From Theristus sp. LFF4_11 (Eukaryota; Nematoda; Chromadorea; Monhysterida; Xyalidae): a stretch of DNA of 64,000 bases. Location of the stretch: NCBI GenBank assembly GCA_030248135.1, contig JASANC010002514.1, forward strand, positions 62,001 to 126,000, in the 5' to 3' direction. The notes beneath the pieces are model-generated. The model had not been told where the DNA came from, did no database searches, and was given only the letters and a program-made list of their open reading frames with translations. This document shows positions 1 to 12,800 of the stretch, piece after piece. The translations under genes and the position numbers were made by a program. Numbering within the stretch: the stretch's first letter is position 1; the number at the start of each line of letters is the position of its first letter.

Positions 1-3000
1 GGCTTTGGCCGAACTCAAGGTTAGTTACAAGACAGAAAAAACGTGCGTGTGTGACTTTTGGTCATTCAATTTTTTATTCAAGTTGCTGCTGTCAATAATA
101 GTTGCCAGATCAAATCTTGATTTTTTGTCTCTTTTTGGTGGCGAAGAAAAGTCAGAAATAATTTTTACCAAAAATACCGCCGAAACCAGCAATTTTTGTT
201 TGTCGAATGTCAGACGATTCCTTAAATTTGTATTTTTTTTAATTTGTGTTAAATTCAAAATGATTTTTCATACAGTTTGATATGCAAAAGCTGTGCAACT
301 TTCATTTTTTGATCAGCCACGTCATCCGCTTGCTTTTAATTTTTTTATGCGACATTCATGTTTGCTGAAGAACGTGGCATTTCGAAACAGCCAAAATTAC
401 AAATCCTTGCGTGAGAAATCCAGCCTGATTTCGCGAAACTGATATCTTTCTTCCGCATCTTTTGCGCTTTTCTCGTTTTACCTGACCGTTTTCATGGCAA
501 CCCATATTTTCAGTTGAACTGCTGACTTCCGTTGCAGCATACTCGTATGTTGCCTCCATGACATTTGAAACGAGAGGGCAAAATGTCAACCTCTTTGCAC
601 ATTTTTTACTATTGCATATGAATATTTTCGTTGAATTTTTGAATGTGTCAATCTAAAAAACATAATTTGTTTGTCTGACCAATCAGATGCAATTGGTTTG
701 CAACATAGAATTCTCTTTTAGAAACATGCGTTTTCATTGACTTTTTTTTTGTCACGTTCTCGTGTAGTTTAGTACTGAGTTTTCTTCTGCTCAGTAAACT
801 TGTGGAGTTGTAGTTTTGTGTTGTTTCATAAATTTCGGAAAAAATTATATTATTACGTATGTATAGCATTTAGGTTCCATGAGGGCCAGTACTTCCACAG
901 TCATTATTGTCAATAAAAGTTGATATAAATTTTTCAAATTTGTGTGAATTCCCGGTAGCAGAATTAGCAGTCAACGACATATTTTTGTTTGAAAATTCTA
1001 CGCAGCTGTGTCCCACTTGTTCAAAGTTTTTGTTTTGTTTTTTTTCCAAAAAAGACAAGAAAACCATTCTATTTCATAGTTTGTCAAATATCTTAAAATT
1101 ACTGTTTTCATGCGCAACATTCACCGATCCGATCTCCCACTGTTCCACTGCATGCAACTGTAACATGTTGTTTTTGGCCCATTACCAAATCCAAACGTGT
1201 TAGACGTTGACTTGACACCCATCATGTTGTGTGATCAAAGCGAAACAAAAAATACAGGAAAGTCGTTGGAATTGGAAGGAAGTTTAATCATGCCATGCCG
1301 TCGTCGTTCGATGGTTGGATTGAACATGAAAGGAGTGGTAGTAGTGTTGGAAATCTGGGTTGTTGTGTCACATGCGTGGCACGCTGTGTTTGCTGTTGTC
1401 GGCGTGTTTATCACACGCGATGATTTCATTGTTTTTTACCGATTTCAATTTGGTTTTTTTTATTTTCCGCTTGAATTGAACTTGATTTTTGGGATTTTCC
1501 GCGTGTGGTGTGAAGAAAACGGTAAAAGAAACAACAAAATTTTATGCCGCTTTTCCACCAATCAATTAAAACTAGCTTAGCATATGCAGCCTCGCTGCAC
1601 GCCGCGACGAATCCGATTTTTTTCTTTTTGTTTCGTTTGCTCATTTTGTGCTATCGTCAGTGTGGTGAACAAAACGAGCTGAATTAATTTTGAAATTTTG
1701 TTCCCATATTGCAATGCGAGGCGATTGATTATTGAGTGAGAATTGAATTGAACGACGTTTTTGGACAACTTAACTTTTGAAATTTGTTTCCAATTGTTTG
1801 TGTTTGCGTTGCACTTCGCTTTATTTATTTATTTATTTTTTGATGTGCTTGAACTTTTTTTGAACTTGCACTGCGCAACGCTACGAAAACTAGCTGTGAT
1901 GATGGAGCCACAACCAACGCCGCAGGAACTAGGAAGGAAGGAAGGGCGGCGGCGGAGCGAGCACCGGGCAGAGTGATGCATCACATTCACTGACACTTCA
2001 CGTCGCGAATGTTCTCTTCGTTGGTTTTCTGAATGGCCATCGAACTCTCACAGGTTTTTGCATTTTGTGTTTATTGGATATGGATGGATGGAGAGGGAGT
2101 AGCAGCTGTAGCCAAGCCATTTTTGACCAAGATCTTGCTTCAAGAGAAGCGCAGGGGCTTTGCGTAGTTAAGTGTCCCTCATTTTTTAAATCTATCCGTA
2201 CGTCTCTACCAGTGAGAGACAGGTGTGGCGTCGGGATATGGTGGCTCAGCCATGATCCATCGGCACAAGCAAGCAAGCGAATCACACGAACTGTGGCCTA
2301 GTGGCCAGTTCTATAAAACTGAACAGTTGAATAGTGAATAGTGAACAGTGAAGTTTTGAACAGAACAGTTGAATAGTGTTCTACGAAAAAGGTGAACAGC
2401 AAAATTTTAAAGAGTAGTTTTGGCTATCGCATATGATGGAGAATCAATCGGCAAGCGTGGTTAGCTGCTGAATGAGTGAAGCTTGATTTTTTCTGTCGAA
2501 TGGCTGGAATCTGAGTTTTCGCTTTCGGGGGCGCTGAAAACGATTCCCGTTGGGGCTGGTCGAGTTTGGCCGCAGTGTCCAAAATCACTTCTGACAATCA
2601 ATTTTTTATGAAATTTTATTGAGCCTAATTTTTGTTAAGCCAAAAAACTTTTTCTGGAGGCTGAGGTCCCTTCAGCCATAGTGCCACGGGGCACGGGCGG
2701 AGTTAGTCATTCAATTAAACAGCTGATTGATTGATGAAAAGTTTTCGGAATGAGAATTTTAGTTTTTCTGATATTTCTTATTGTTTTTTTTTGTAATTCC
2801 AGTTTTTCAGAAACACATTTTTGTGTTCGTTTTATTCAAAACGGAAGACACGATATGAATTGGATTTTGATTCTAAAATAACAGGAGTTGCAGCAACATC
2901 GATGATTTCAGCATTTTCTGCATATAATTTCGTTTCGGTCAAAACCGTTTCCGAAAAACAACGACCCGTATTTGAACAGGTGGTGGGCGGATCGCAGATC

Positions 3001-3881
3001 GCATTTTGAATTTATTCTTTGCTGCGTCTGTGTGGGCTTCGGGTTTGAAATGTATTTGCTTTATCTCAACAAACTTTTGTTTATTCAGGTTGTTTTTCTG
3101 CTTTTTAGCGCTCCTTTTTTGGCGCTCTCTTTTTGGTTTCTGAAAGTCTTTTTTTTCAAAATTAGTATTATAACGACATAACATAGCTTTTGTACAGTTC
3201 GCTGCTGTTTGAGAACAATGTGCCGTTCACAGCTGTGTTGAAAAGAATGGCAAATGTAAGTAACAAACCAGTTTCAAGTTTTTCGATGTTTAAAGGGGTT
3301 TTAGCACCTTTGTTGCCAAAATTTGTTTTTTTAAACAGCGTTACGTGAGGTGGTAATACCAAAACGTTTGAGTTTCATATTGGTGGTGAGTGTTTGATTT
3401 GATTTTACGAAAACCAGTTTATTCTTTTCCAGTGTTTCTATTTCGCACTTTCGGAGCAATCTGCGCCGCAAGTGAAGACAGCTTCAGTTACTTCGCATCA
3501 GTTTATCCTCTTCCTGCACCTGGTCCTGGTGCGCTTGTTGTGTTACGCATTAGAAACGTTGGTACGCTCAAACTTATGCGCAATAAATTTTTGTGATGTT
3601 AATCATGTTGTTATTGAAGCTGATAAGATGCAACTTGTTTATTGTCTTTAAGTTCATTTCAGTTCAAACCTTATCAGTAACATTAACGAGGTGTATGGTG
3701 GGCTTAAAACGGTGCATTTAAATTTTATCACGCACTTTTTTCGCGTCACATAGGTGCTGTTTTCTTCCCATTTGTCAAAGATCAGCTTAGTCATAAAGTT
3801 GCTCGAATTTTTTGCTTTCACCCTATAAATGTTTCTATCTAATACATAGTTTCTTGTTCCTCCTTTTTTGTTTCTTATGTA
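1..3881. other. AT-rich non-coding stretch, no gene recognised
   Basis: I see no exon with the GC-rich, splice-bounded character of the real exons in this window. The plus strand is T-rich. Short open frames here (the longest, 127 codons at 1197-1580) resemble no family I know. The only local structure is a run of imperfect GAACAGT/GAATAGT repeats at about 2320-2400 and a somewhat GC-richer patch at 1900-2290. It may be intergenic, or a 5' UTR intron of the downstream Shank gene. Confidence 0.55.
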
Positions 3882-4131
3882 CAGGGTTATAAAAAGACGT
3901 CAATTTTTAAAACGCTTCGATCCCAACGCTTGATAATGTAAAAAAAAACAGTGAAAATATAAAATTTTGAACAAAAGTACCGCTGTGCCTAACAGAATTA
4001 ACATTTCTGGCTGAAATTTTTGCACAACAAAATGGCAACCAAGTACTATGAGTGGTGCCAATTTCAGCTTTAAACATTAATGCAGTCGCGAGATCGAAGC
4101 GTTTTAAAAATTGACGTTTTTTATCACCCTG
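3882..4131. mobile_element. Mariner/Tc1-type MITE, 250 bp
   Basis: The two ends are inverted copies of about 40 bp beginning CAGGGT(T/G)ATAAAAA and running through a shared AAAACGCTTCGATC, with one indel and one mismatch. The element is flanked on both sides by the dinucleotide TA (3880-3881 and 4132-4133), the target duplication of the Tc1/mariner superfamily. The interior is AT-rich and has no transposase, so this is a non-autonomous miniature element. The family is inferred from the TA flanks and the CAGGGT terminus. Confidence 0.85.
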
Positions 4132-4133
4132 TA

Positions 4134-7100
4134 CTTGTAGTTTTTTTTTTAAATGAGTGCACTTTTTGTAACTAACTTTTTATTAGCTTATCGTTATCAC
4201 TATCATCATTTATAGATGTTGTAAAAAAATTGGGACCGATGTTTCACATTGTTTATTGTACTCATGTTGATATTGTTGACATACCTCAATTTTTGGATTA
4301 TTTTCATAGCTTTCGTAGTTTTACGATGACCGCACCGCGCCCTATTTCAAACTACGGTACACAGTTTCGCATCTCGAAGATCTGTTAGTAGCTTGTGTAG
4401 TGAAGTGATGGCCGATTATGAAACGAAAAGTGCCGTGGAAGCTAGCAGAAGTAAATCGCTAAACTTGTCGCATTGTTTGGCCTATATATATGTGTGTGTG
4501 GGTGAGCGTTTTCAGAGATCTGTTTGCTTTCGTTTCAAAAGTTCTCGTCGTTGCCCACTGTCCACCCGCCATTAAAAATCGTGGTTGATGTTTGTTGTGT
4601 CTTCGTGTCTGTTTGCTTGTTTGCGTAGACACCTTCGTTTTTCTGAGCGCTCCTTTTTGTGGTATTGTCGGTAAAGATCTTGTTTCAAAAGAAAAATTGC
4701 ACACACGTCAAATTGCATACAGCCGTAACCGTTAAGACGACTGCGAATCGCTTGGTAGGCTTTTCCGCGTTATATTCGAAAAGTTCTCCCAACTGGAAAA
4801 CAGCGTCATCTAAACATTGTCACGCCACCCCCACAAAAAAAAAGAAATTTATTCAAAGTTTTAATTTTTTTGTCAGCGGATTTCTGTTTGCTCTCACTTG
4901 TATTGGAAATTGGCCCACATTAGTTTTCAATAAACTGTCATCTAGACCGAGCACATTACATTATTGAATTATAAAATTTTCCATTCAGTTTTGAAAATAA
5001 GAACGAGGAGTGAAAACTTGATTTGTACGTTTGTACTATTGTACATGTTGTTTGTTTGTTGGAAGATCTAACATACTTCGACTGCCCAATTTGTGGAAAC
5101 AAAATGCGACATTTAATGGATTGAGTTTACCAGAGCAATAAGAGGTCAAACCCTGTTTCCTCATTGGTATCACCTGGATCCACATGTTATTTTATCAATA
5201 ATGTGTGCTATTGTTTTTTCAACCCATGTAAAACACAACACCCCGCCCCGCCACACCATCCATGCAGGTTGGCTTGGAGCGGGACTGGATTGCGGTTTCG
5301 GGTTTGCCAAGCTATGAAAAATTTAATGAATGCTGTGATATATCCTCAAGCTAAATTCTGATGTGTTGACCACCCAAGAACAAACGAATTTGTATTGATT
5401 TTAGTGAAAAACAGGTTTCTCGAATTTTGTTCGTCTTTACATTTCAAAAAGATGGTCAGCCCAGCTGAAAGTCCCAAAATGTCCGAACTCTCACTCGAGT
5501 GATTTTTATTTTGTTCAGCTGTTGTTGAACAACACCAGCCATTAATGTCAACATACTCATCGATGACTGTCCGATTACAAATCCGTGTTTGGTCATGGTC
5601 GCACACCTAAGCAATCGGCTGACCACTAACTGCGCATTCACCCAGTGCCGCTTGTCGTGTGGAAGCAAGGATTCACACAAAAATAGCCGTAAAATGTCCG
5701 GGGTTGTATGTTCACGTTCAGTCGAAATCTGGCAGACGATGTGTGTGTTTGTTGACAGCCCGTGTTAGTATTTTGTGCATTTTCGTTTATTTATTTAGGT
5801 ACATTCACGTAGGTATGTTCAGTGTCGGGTTGTGAGGATATTTGCGCCTTACCAGAACGGATGCCAAAATCAACGTGTTTCCCTCGTCACACGTTCTAGT
5901 CTGCAAATGAAGTCTGTTTCGGGTGGCGGTAACTGGAGACGAGGCCGCTGGTCACTCACTCTGTCCTACACTACACGCTTTACTTTATTTAGTCAATTTT
6001 CTCGTGTCGTATTTTCCAATTTTGTCGCCTTCTCGTTTTGTAGTTTACCATGTTGGAATAATGTTGTCGTTGTGACTTGTGCGGTTTGAGTTTAGCACAG
6101 CATCAGTAGTTGTATGTGTGTGTGAGTGCAGTGCAACGTTTCTGGTTATTATGGTCTCATTTTGTTTTGACACGCTGGTACAAAGTGATTCCCAACGACA
6201 AAAAAGTGCAGATTGGCAATCTTTCACAACGTAAATTATGTTCATTGTTCATTACCGCCACCAACTCACTTTTGTTTGGTTTTCCGTTTTGCTTTTCTGG
6301 CTCTTTGCTAATCATTTTGGTTTGCTATTTCAATGAGGGCCAATTCTACGCCACGCCAGTTCAGCATTGTTACACACTCATTATGATTTTCTGCCGCCTA
6401 CTTCATTATCTTAGTTCCGAGGTTCCGCAGACGCAATTGTTTCCAAATTGGCTGTTGCTGTACTTCGTTTCCCATTCGAACACTGCTCCTTTTGATTATT
6501 AGCTGCTAAAAGGGCTGTTTTATAGCTGATGATTATGTTATATAGCGACCCAAGCTATTTGCGGTAACTATTGTTGCTCTGAAGTTTATTGTATGGGTTT
6601 TACGATTGTTTTGCTCCTGGGCTTCCTGGAACTCACTCGTTTTAAGCACGCAAATCGCAATAAAACGGACTGGTGGTAAGAAGAATTTTAGAATTCTGGT
6701 CTTGCTAATCTCGCTTTAAGCTATAGATCAACAGAATGTTATGTTTCGCAGTTGTGTCGGCAATATTTCCGATTTAACATTGAATATAAATCCACTTTTT
6801 GGAAATATTTTTGTGGATGATGTTTGAAAGTGCACGTTTGTCGGAATTTTACGTCGGTCGATCCGATCCGACATTGTTTTCTTTGCACGTTAAAGGGCGA
6901 CACAGTGCAGACACAGTTTTTGGGGGAGAAAATGAAAACGACACTGGTGGCGTGTTTGCTGATGCAGCTGATTTTATCAGCGTTATCAAGTTTACGGTTA
7001 TCCGCCTCTGTGCTGTCGCAGTGGCAATCACCAGTTCAGTAGTGTGTCACATACGCAGTTGCTGCGTCTGTTACACGGTTTCGGTTTGCGACCTGGTTTC

Positions 7101-7488
7101 TCATTTTTCAATATTGTAATGTGTGTTGAGCGTTTTTTTTTTGCATACTCATTTGCATAGTGTGGTTACATTACATTACCTTGATTTTTCGGCTTTTTTG
7201 CTTTTTATTTCTGTCGTGTTCATCACATACAAAAAAATTAAATGGAATCCGCGGCAATGGAATCCACAAATGGAATCCCTTTTAAAGAATCAAAATTAAT
7301 TGTCATTTATTAGCTTTTTCAATGTCGCTGTCATTCCCGTTAAAAATTGATCGATTATATGTAGACCGTTCTACTGCTTCGCCATCGATCGTGGCCACAT
7401 CTTTGTTGATACTGCAGTCTAGTCCTTGTGGAACTGGAATTTCTTGTCGATGGAGTGTAAATGACGAAAAAACATTTTTTCTGAATAA
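4134..7488. other. AT-rich non-coding stretch, no gene recognised
   Basis: No exon, RNA gene or long repeat is recognised. There is a short TA/TG microsatellite near 4485-4505. The longest open frame (130 codons, 6110-6502) is T-rich, resembles no family and has no splice context. Three tandem-like TGGAATCC motifs occur at 7240-7280. Confidence 0.5.
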
Positions 7489-7677
7489 CGTAAAGTCTTG
7501 CATCCACGCGGAGTGTCACACGGCGGGAAACCAAAAAATTCAAAATTTTGACATGGTCGAAATCCTACCCCGTAAAACCTCCTCCCACTTATAAGGTTGT
7601 CACACAAAATTCCACCTTTTTCAGAAAATTTTGATTTTTAAATTTATATAAGGAGACCTTATATGCAAGACTTTACG
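7489..7677. repeat. Short inverted repeat, possible degraded MITE
   Basis: A perfect 15-bp inverted repeat (CGTAAAGTCTTGCAT at 7489-7503, its complement at 7663-7677) encloses about 160 bp. A second small palindrome (TATAAGGAGACCTTATA, about 7647-7663) abuts the right arm. No target duplication is evident, so the assignment to a transposon is only a suggestion. Confidence 0.4.
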
Positions 7678-7740
7678 GTACACATTGCAAAACCCTGAGC
7701 TAACTGGTATCTGAGCTAACCCTTTTAGTGTGTAAAAGAT

Positions 7741-8565
7741 AAAAAAGACTACACTTCTGAATAATTGTTGCAAAACGCCAGCTTTTGTTTTGAAACTTTC
7801 TCGCTTACTCTAACCTAAGGCAAGCCTTTTAGAGTTTAAATGACGACAAATGCAAAACTTTTTTTGAAGACCCGTTGCGAAACGGTTGCTTTTGGTTGGT
7901 ATGTTCACTTCTTTTGCCCGCCTACCCTAACCTAAGCTTTTTTCATAGAATGGAAAGGACAAAAAGCAACACTTTACTTAATACCCGTAGCAAAACGCCC
8001 GATTTTGTTTGGTATGCTTACTTCTTTTCCGCGCTTGCAATAATCTAAGCCAGGCCTTTTTGATTGAGTGTTAGTAACAAAAAGCAACACTTTTCAGAGT
8101 ATTCATTGTGAAACGGTCGCTTTTGTTTTGCTATTTAGCTTCTTTCAACCCGTTTACCCTAACATAAGCGACTCATTTCAGTTTACAATCGAGTTCTTGC
8201 AATTCTTACGATTGTCTCGCTTGTCGTTGTTGCACTTCAGCGTTCCAGATCGAGACGGTTTTTTTATTTCATCTTTTGCAGTCGATTATAAAATTTTGAG
8301 CACCAAAATTGCTATTTGTCCATTGTTTGTAAGTTGTTGCTAATGAGCAAAAGGCATCATGATGATCGTCGAAGTCATGTAGAATGACGATTTAAACATT
8401 GCATTGTCATTAGAAAATGGAGTAAGAACATCATCATTAGAAAATGGAGTAAAGTTTTTAGCAGATGATGACTTAAATAGCAAAATAGGCTCAAACTGAA
8501 AAAAATGCTTTGGAACGAAAATGTGAACAGACTTACTTACACAGTAACTATCTTAGTATTATAGA
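7741..8565 (-). mobile_element. Helitron-like non-autonomous element, copy A (partial)
   Basis: On the minus strand the element starts TCTATAATACTAAGATAG at 8565, the same 5' terminus as the complete copy at 28746-30058. Its body has the same diverged internal units of roughly 150-200 bp, each with a CCCTAACCTAAGCCAAGCC-like core and an AAAACG-TCGCTTTTGTTTTG segment. The 3' end (hairpin plus CTAG) is not found, so the left boundary is approximate and the copy is probably 3'-truncated. No Rep/helicase reading frame is present. Confidence 0.65.
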
Positions 8566-8568
8566 TTA

Positions 8569-9800
8569 CTAGCCTATTGACCCGAGCGTATGTGGCTTCA
8601 TCAATGCCAAGTTTTTTTGGTGAAGTGGCATTGACTTAGAAAGAAAAAAACAGTAACGTTTACTGAATAATAACCCTGAAGAAAATTTACCTTGTGCTGC
8701 CGTGAAGTCGCCTACAATACAATATTTTTTAATGTATTTAAATAAATAAAAACTGCGAAGTTTATGATTTTGCTATTTTCCCCCGTTCACCCTAACCTTT
8801 TTGTATGTGAAAAGATTGAATAAAAAACATAAAAATTTACGTTTTTTTCAATTACCCGTTTTAAAAAGCTAATGCTTCTTTTACCCATTTACCTAAGCCA
8901 AGCCTTTTTTGCAAAGTGAAAATGCGAAGTTTATGATTTTGCTATTTTTACCCGTTCACCCTAACCTAAGTCAAGCCTTTTTGAAAGTTAAGTAAAATTG
9001 AATAAAAAATATAAAAATTAACGTTTTTACATTAAAAAATACCCGTTTTAAAAAGCTAATGCTTCTTTTGCCCGGTTACCCTAACATAAGCCAAGCCTTT
9101 TTTGTAAAGTGAACATGAACAGAAGAAACAAAAAAGTGACGTTTCTAATTTTGTTTTGCAGTCATTGCTTCTTTTTACCCGTTCACCCCAACATGACCCA
9201 AACATTTTGCAAAGTGAAAATGAATGGTAAATACTATTTCGACCCAATTAAAAAACTAACTTTTTTCAAAGATGGTTTTGTCACATCTTTCGCAGTCGCT
9301 CGTCAAGCTTTGAGCAGCAACAATTGCCAGTTGCCCATCGTGCGTTACGTTGAAATTATCGCTCATAACCATGTAGTATCAATTTGAAAATGAAACATGG
9401 AGTATCAATTTCAATGAAATTTACTTGTTTTGAATTCAAAGTGCAACTTGCAATGCCGATGTCTATGTCCGTTTTGCAACCCGATTTTTTAAAAACAAAA
9501 AGTTCAAACTTTTTTCAAAGACGGTTTTGTTACATCTTTCCCAGTCGATCATCAAGTTTTGATCAGCCACGCTTCCATTTGCCTATGCTGTGCTGAACTG
9601 TCTCTGTTGACCAAAGTGTATCATGATGACTCCAGCTATGAAGAGCGACGTTTTGAGAATACAATCTCAACTGGCATTAATAAAAAAATAGATTAAGGAA
9701 ATTGAGATGGAGTTTTCTTAAGTAGCAAAAAAGGGCGCCAATTCAAATTGCAAAAAAATGCCACAGACACACAGACACTTTGTAAATTTAATAATATAGA
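8569..9800 (-). mobile_element. Helitron-like non-autonomous element, copy B
   Basis: It lies three bases from copy A in the same orientation. On the minus strand it begins TCTATATTATT at 9800 and ends ...GGTCAATAGGCTAG at 8569, matching the Helitron pattern of 5' TC, 3' CTRR and flanking A/T with no target duplication. The 3' hairpin that is clear in the copy at 28746 is degraded here. The interior repeats the CCCTAACCTAAGCCAAGCC-type units several times. There is no transposase, so it would depend on an autonomous relative. Confidence 0.65.
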
Positions 9801-12800
9801 TTAGATCACGTGCACCGGAGCAGTGCTGTTCGTTGCTATCATAAAGGTATCTTTAGAAATTAGCCCTCAGCTTGCAAGGATCGGTGGATCTATGGTTTCG
9901 TCCATAAGCCGTTGTTTTCATCATCTCCGGAACACTGGTCAGATAATGGCTAGCGCGCCGCGGTGTGCGAACCACGACTTTAATTTTCATTTCCATCCTA
10001 GTCACTAAATACCATGGCTCTTTTCCACAAAAACGACAGCTCGTATAGCATAAGTAACCTTGACAACACAGGCAGACAGACGTGAACTGACACGGGCACA
10101 TGCAGCCTACTGCGGAGTATTCGTAGGATTTGTAAAACGTCCCAACTGTGAAATTGAACATCGTTTGCTTGTTTGCTTTGTCTTTCGTTTCATCCATTCA
10201 TTTATATTGTTGTAATTGAATGAAAAGTTACACCAAATACGTGCTAACAGGTCCACGTTTTGATGGTCAGAAGATCATTTTCGGCAAATTCTGGAAAAAG
10301 GCGCTGCAAATTACAAAGCTGATTGATTGTGCCAGCAGTACCGGACCGGTGTTTCACATAGCAGGGCAGGGCGTGAGTGAGCGACTTTTATATACTGAGC
10401 GTGCGCAGTGACTTGGCCTTCTCCAACCTGTGGTGTGATTTTTGCATGTATTTTTTGGTTTGTGTTGTGGGTTTTTCATTATTTTTGACGAAAATATCAG
10501 AGCACACGAGAGAAAATAATCCATAATGTACTGTTGTGCGCGTGTGCGCGCATGCAACGTGCGTGTGTGTACACCGACGCCACGCCGTGTTTGTTTGTTT
10601 GTTGATTTTTTTGCTGGTTCTCGGCAATAAGACTCAGTGGTGGTTCACCACTATTGGATTGGTGATTTGATGTGATTTGATTTTGGCGTTATTGATTTCG
10701 ATTTTCTTAATTGTACACCTTGTGTCGCTCCGTGTTATCGTGTAAGTTTGTAAAAAAAATTAACATCATTATTGTTTTACGGGAAACAGCGTTATTAATT
10801 GATTTGCTCATCGCTCGCCCCCGTTAGACTGGAGTGGGTCCAGTTTCTCTCTAGTGTTCACATTATCTGTTTTCCCAGTTTCTTTCATCCACTGCTTCTT
10901 AATGAACTTGAAATGAGTTGAATGTTAATTAGAGTAAATGGTTACCAAAACTTTCAATAGCTCAAATTTACTTTCCTATCATTTTTGTTTCCATAGTTTT
11001 ACCATCTCCATGTTTACCACCCACCTGTTAACTTATTTTCAGTCCACTTGGCTACGCATGAATTATTTTTTCTTTTGCTCGTCGAGTCAAATGTAAACTT
11101 TACAGATTGCATCTATGGGCCGTCTCTTTTGGTCAGTGTTAATTTCGTGCTTCTTTCACTCATTTGATGAATGGTTCGTAACTCTTTTTTGCGTAATGCT
11201 TTGAAATTGGTCAGCCAAGTGTTGAAAACTTGAGCAATTTTTCTGATGTGAAATAGGAAAGTGCCTCTCACTTTGTTGTGAACTTTAAAATATGAACTTT
11301 TACTTTTCATCTGATTCTGGAACCTTTCGTACAGCCAAGTTTGTAGTTCTCGCATTTGTTTTTCAAGTTTTGATGAAAATGCTACAAAAAGTAACTTTTT
11401 TGATCGCCAACAAGTTGCTTTGAACGTTGTTTCTGTTTTTGAACCCACACATGTTCTTGTTTCAGAAAGTTTGCAGGCACAAAAGTTCCACGCTCTGGAA
11501 AAGTCGCATAGTTGAGCATAACAAATTCGAATCTCAACGCGACAGCGCCGCAAATTTGAATTGCCGCCGAATTTATGAAACGTTGTCCTATCCCTTCGCG
11601 TTGAGCCTAAACCAAAAGAATGGATAATAGCAACTTTTATGCTCGTCTGCAGCGTTTTTTTGACGAAATTTATTCAGCATTTGTCGAGTCTCTCTTGAAA
11701 GCTTGAAAGCACGCCAGAGCATTTCGTAACGCATCATTTTCATTATTAAAAGCTGATCAAAAACAGAATCACAACAAAAAAACTACGTTCTTTCGATCGT
11801 TGGTGATTGCAGTGCACTGCTTCCCCGTCTAGTTTCGCTCATCCTAATCTCCCGTCGTCTCATCCGACTCGTGCTCGTGATCACAACACTTTTGTTTGCT
11901 CGGTCACAAAAACTTGTTGTGGTGATCCCGTTTCTTGTTTCTCCTGCTAACATTGCACCTGACCATTACTCATCATATTCCGTTGATCGTCCGCGCGCAC
12001 GCGATTTGTTTGTTTCTGAAAAAAACTTGTTGTCCGAATTACGAAAGCTCTCCAGCGTTACGCATCGTTGGTCGTCAATATACGGCCGGCAACGATTGTT
12101 AGGACACGTTTTTTTGTCAACAATTTTTTAACCTCACACAGTTTCTGGAGTTTTTTCTTGCTGTTGCTGATTGGTTTTCTCTTGAGTTATTGTTTCATTA
12201 AGGTTGCCTTTTGGCTGTGAAAAGTTGTTTGTCTGTGTGGCGTGGAGAAATTTCCATTCAGCATCAGCTTCAGGTTTTCACCGTTTGAATGAAGAAGGAT
12301 GAATGGCAAATGCAGGCTCAACCAAATTTTTTTCTGAAGATCGGATTTTTAGTGTTCGATTAACCCGTTGTGGCATGTTATTGCTGTTCTTTTTTCTAAG
12401 CAATGAAGCTAATTAGTTTAAATTAAATTTCAGTATTTGATCTGCGAAAGTACGAATATTTTTAGTTTTAAAAGACATAAATGCATTTTCATGTCTAAAT
12501 TAAGTCAGATAAATGACAGAGGCCAAGACCAGCATTTTGTTCATGGTTTTCAAACTTTCCCTATCGAGTGCTCCTTGACTCTGCCAATACGACAAAGCAA
12601 GGCCACTGTATTCTTGACTCCTTTAGAGGACTTTTGGTTTGCTGTTAAGAACTTTTATGTTGTAGTGAAAAATCTAGTTCGAAAAAAAGCGTGATTTCTG
12701 TGCTTCTGCTGAGCACGTTGTCAAAAAGTTGTTGATTATTCACAATAGTTTTGTTGAAAAATGCAGCTTGTTTTCATTCTATTGTACTGTCTTCCATAAT

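Noticed and set aside
2280..2420. Possible tRNA or promoter around the TATAAA at about 2312
   Set aside because: No cloverleaf or B-box could be drawn; the region is a run of GAACAGT/GAATAGT repeats, and a TATAAA in AT-rich DNA is uninformative.
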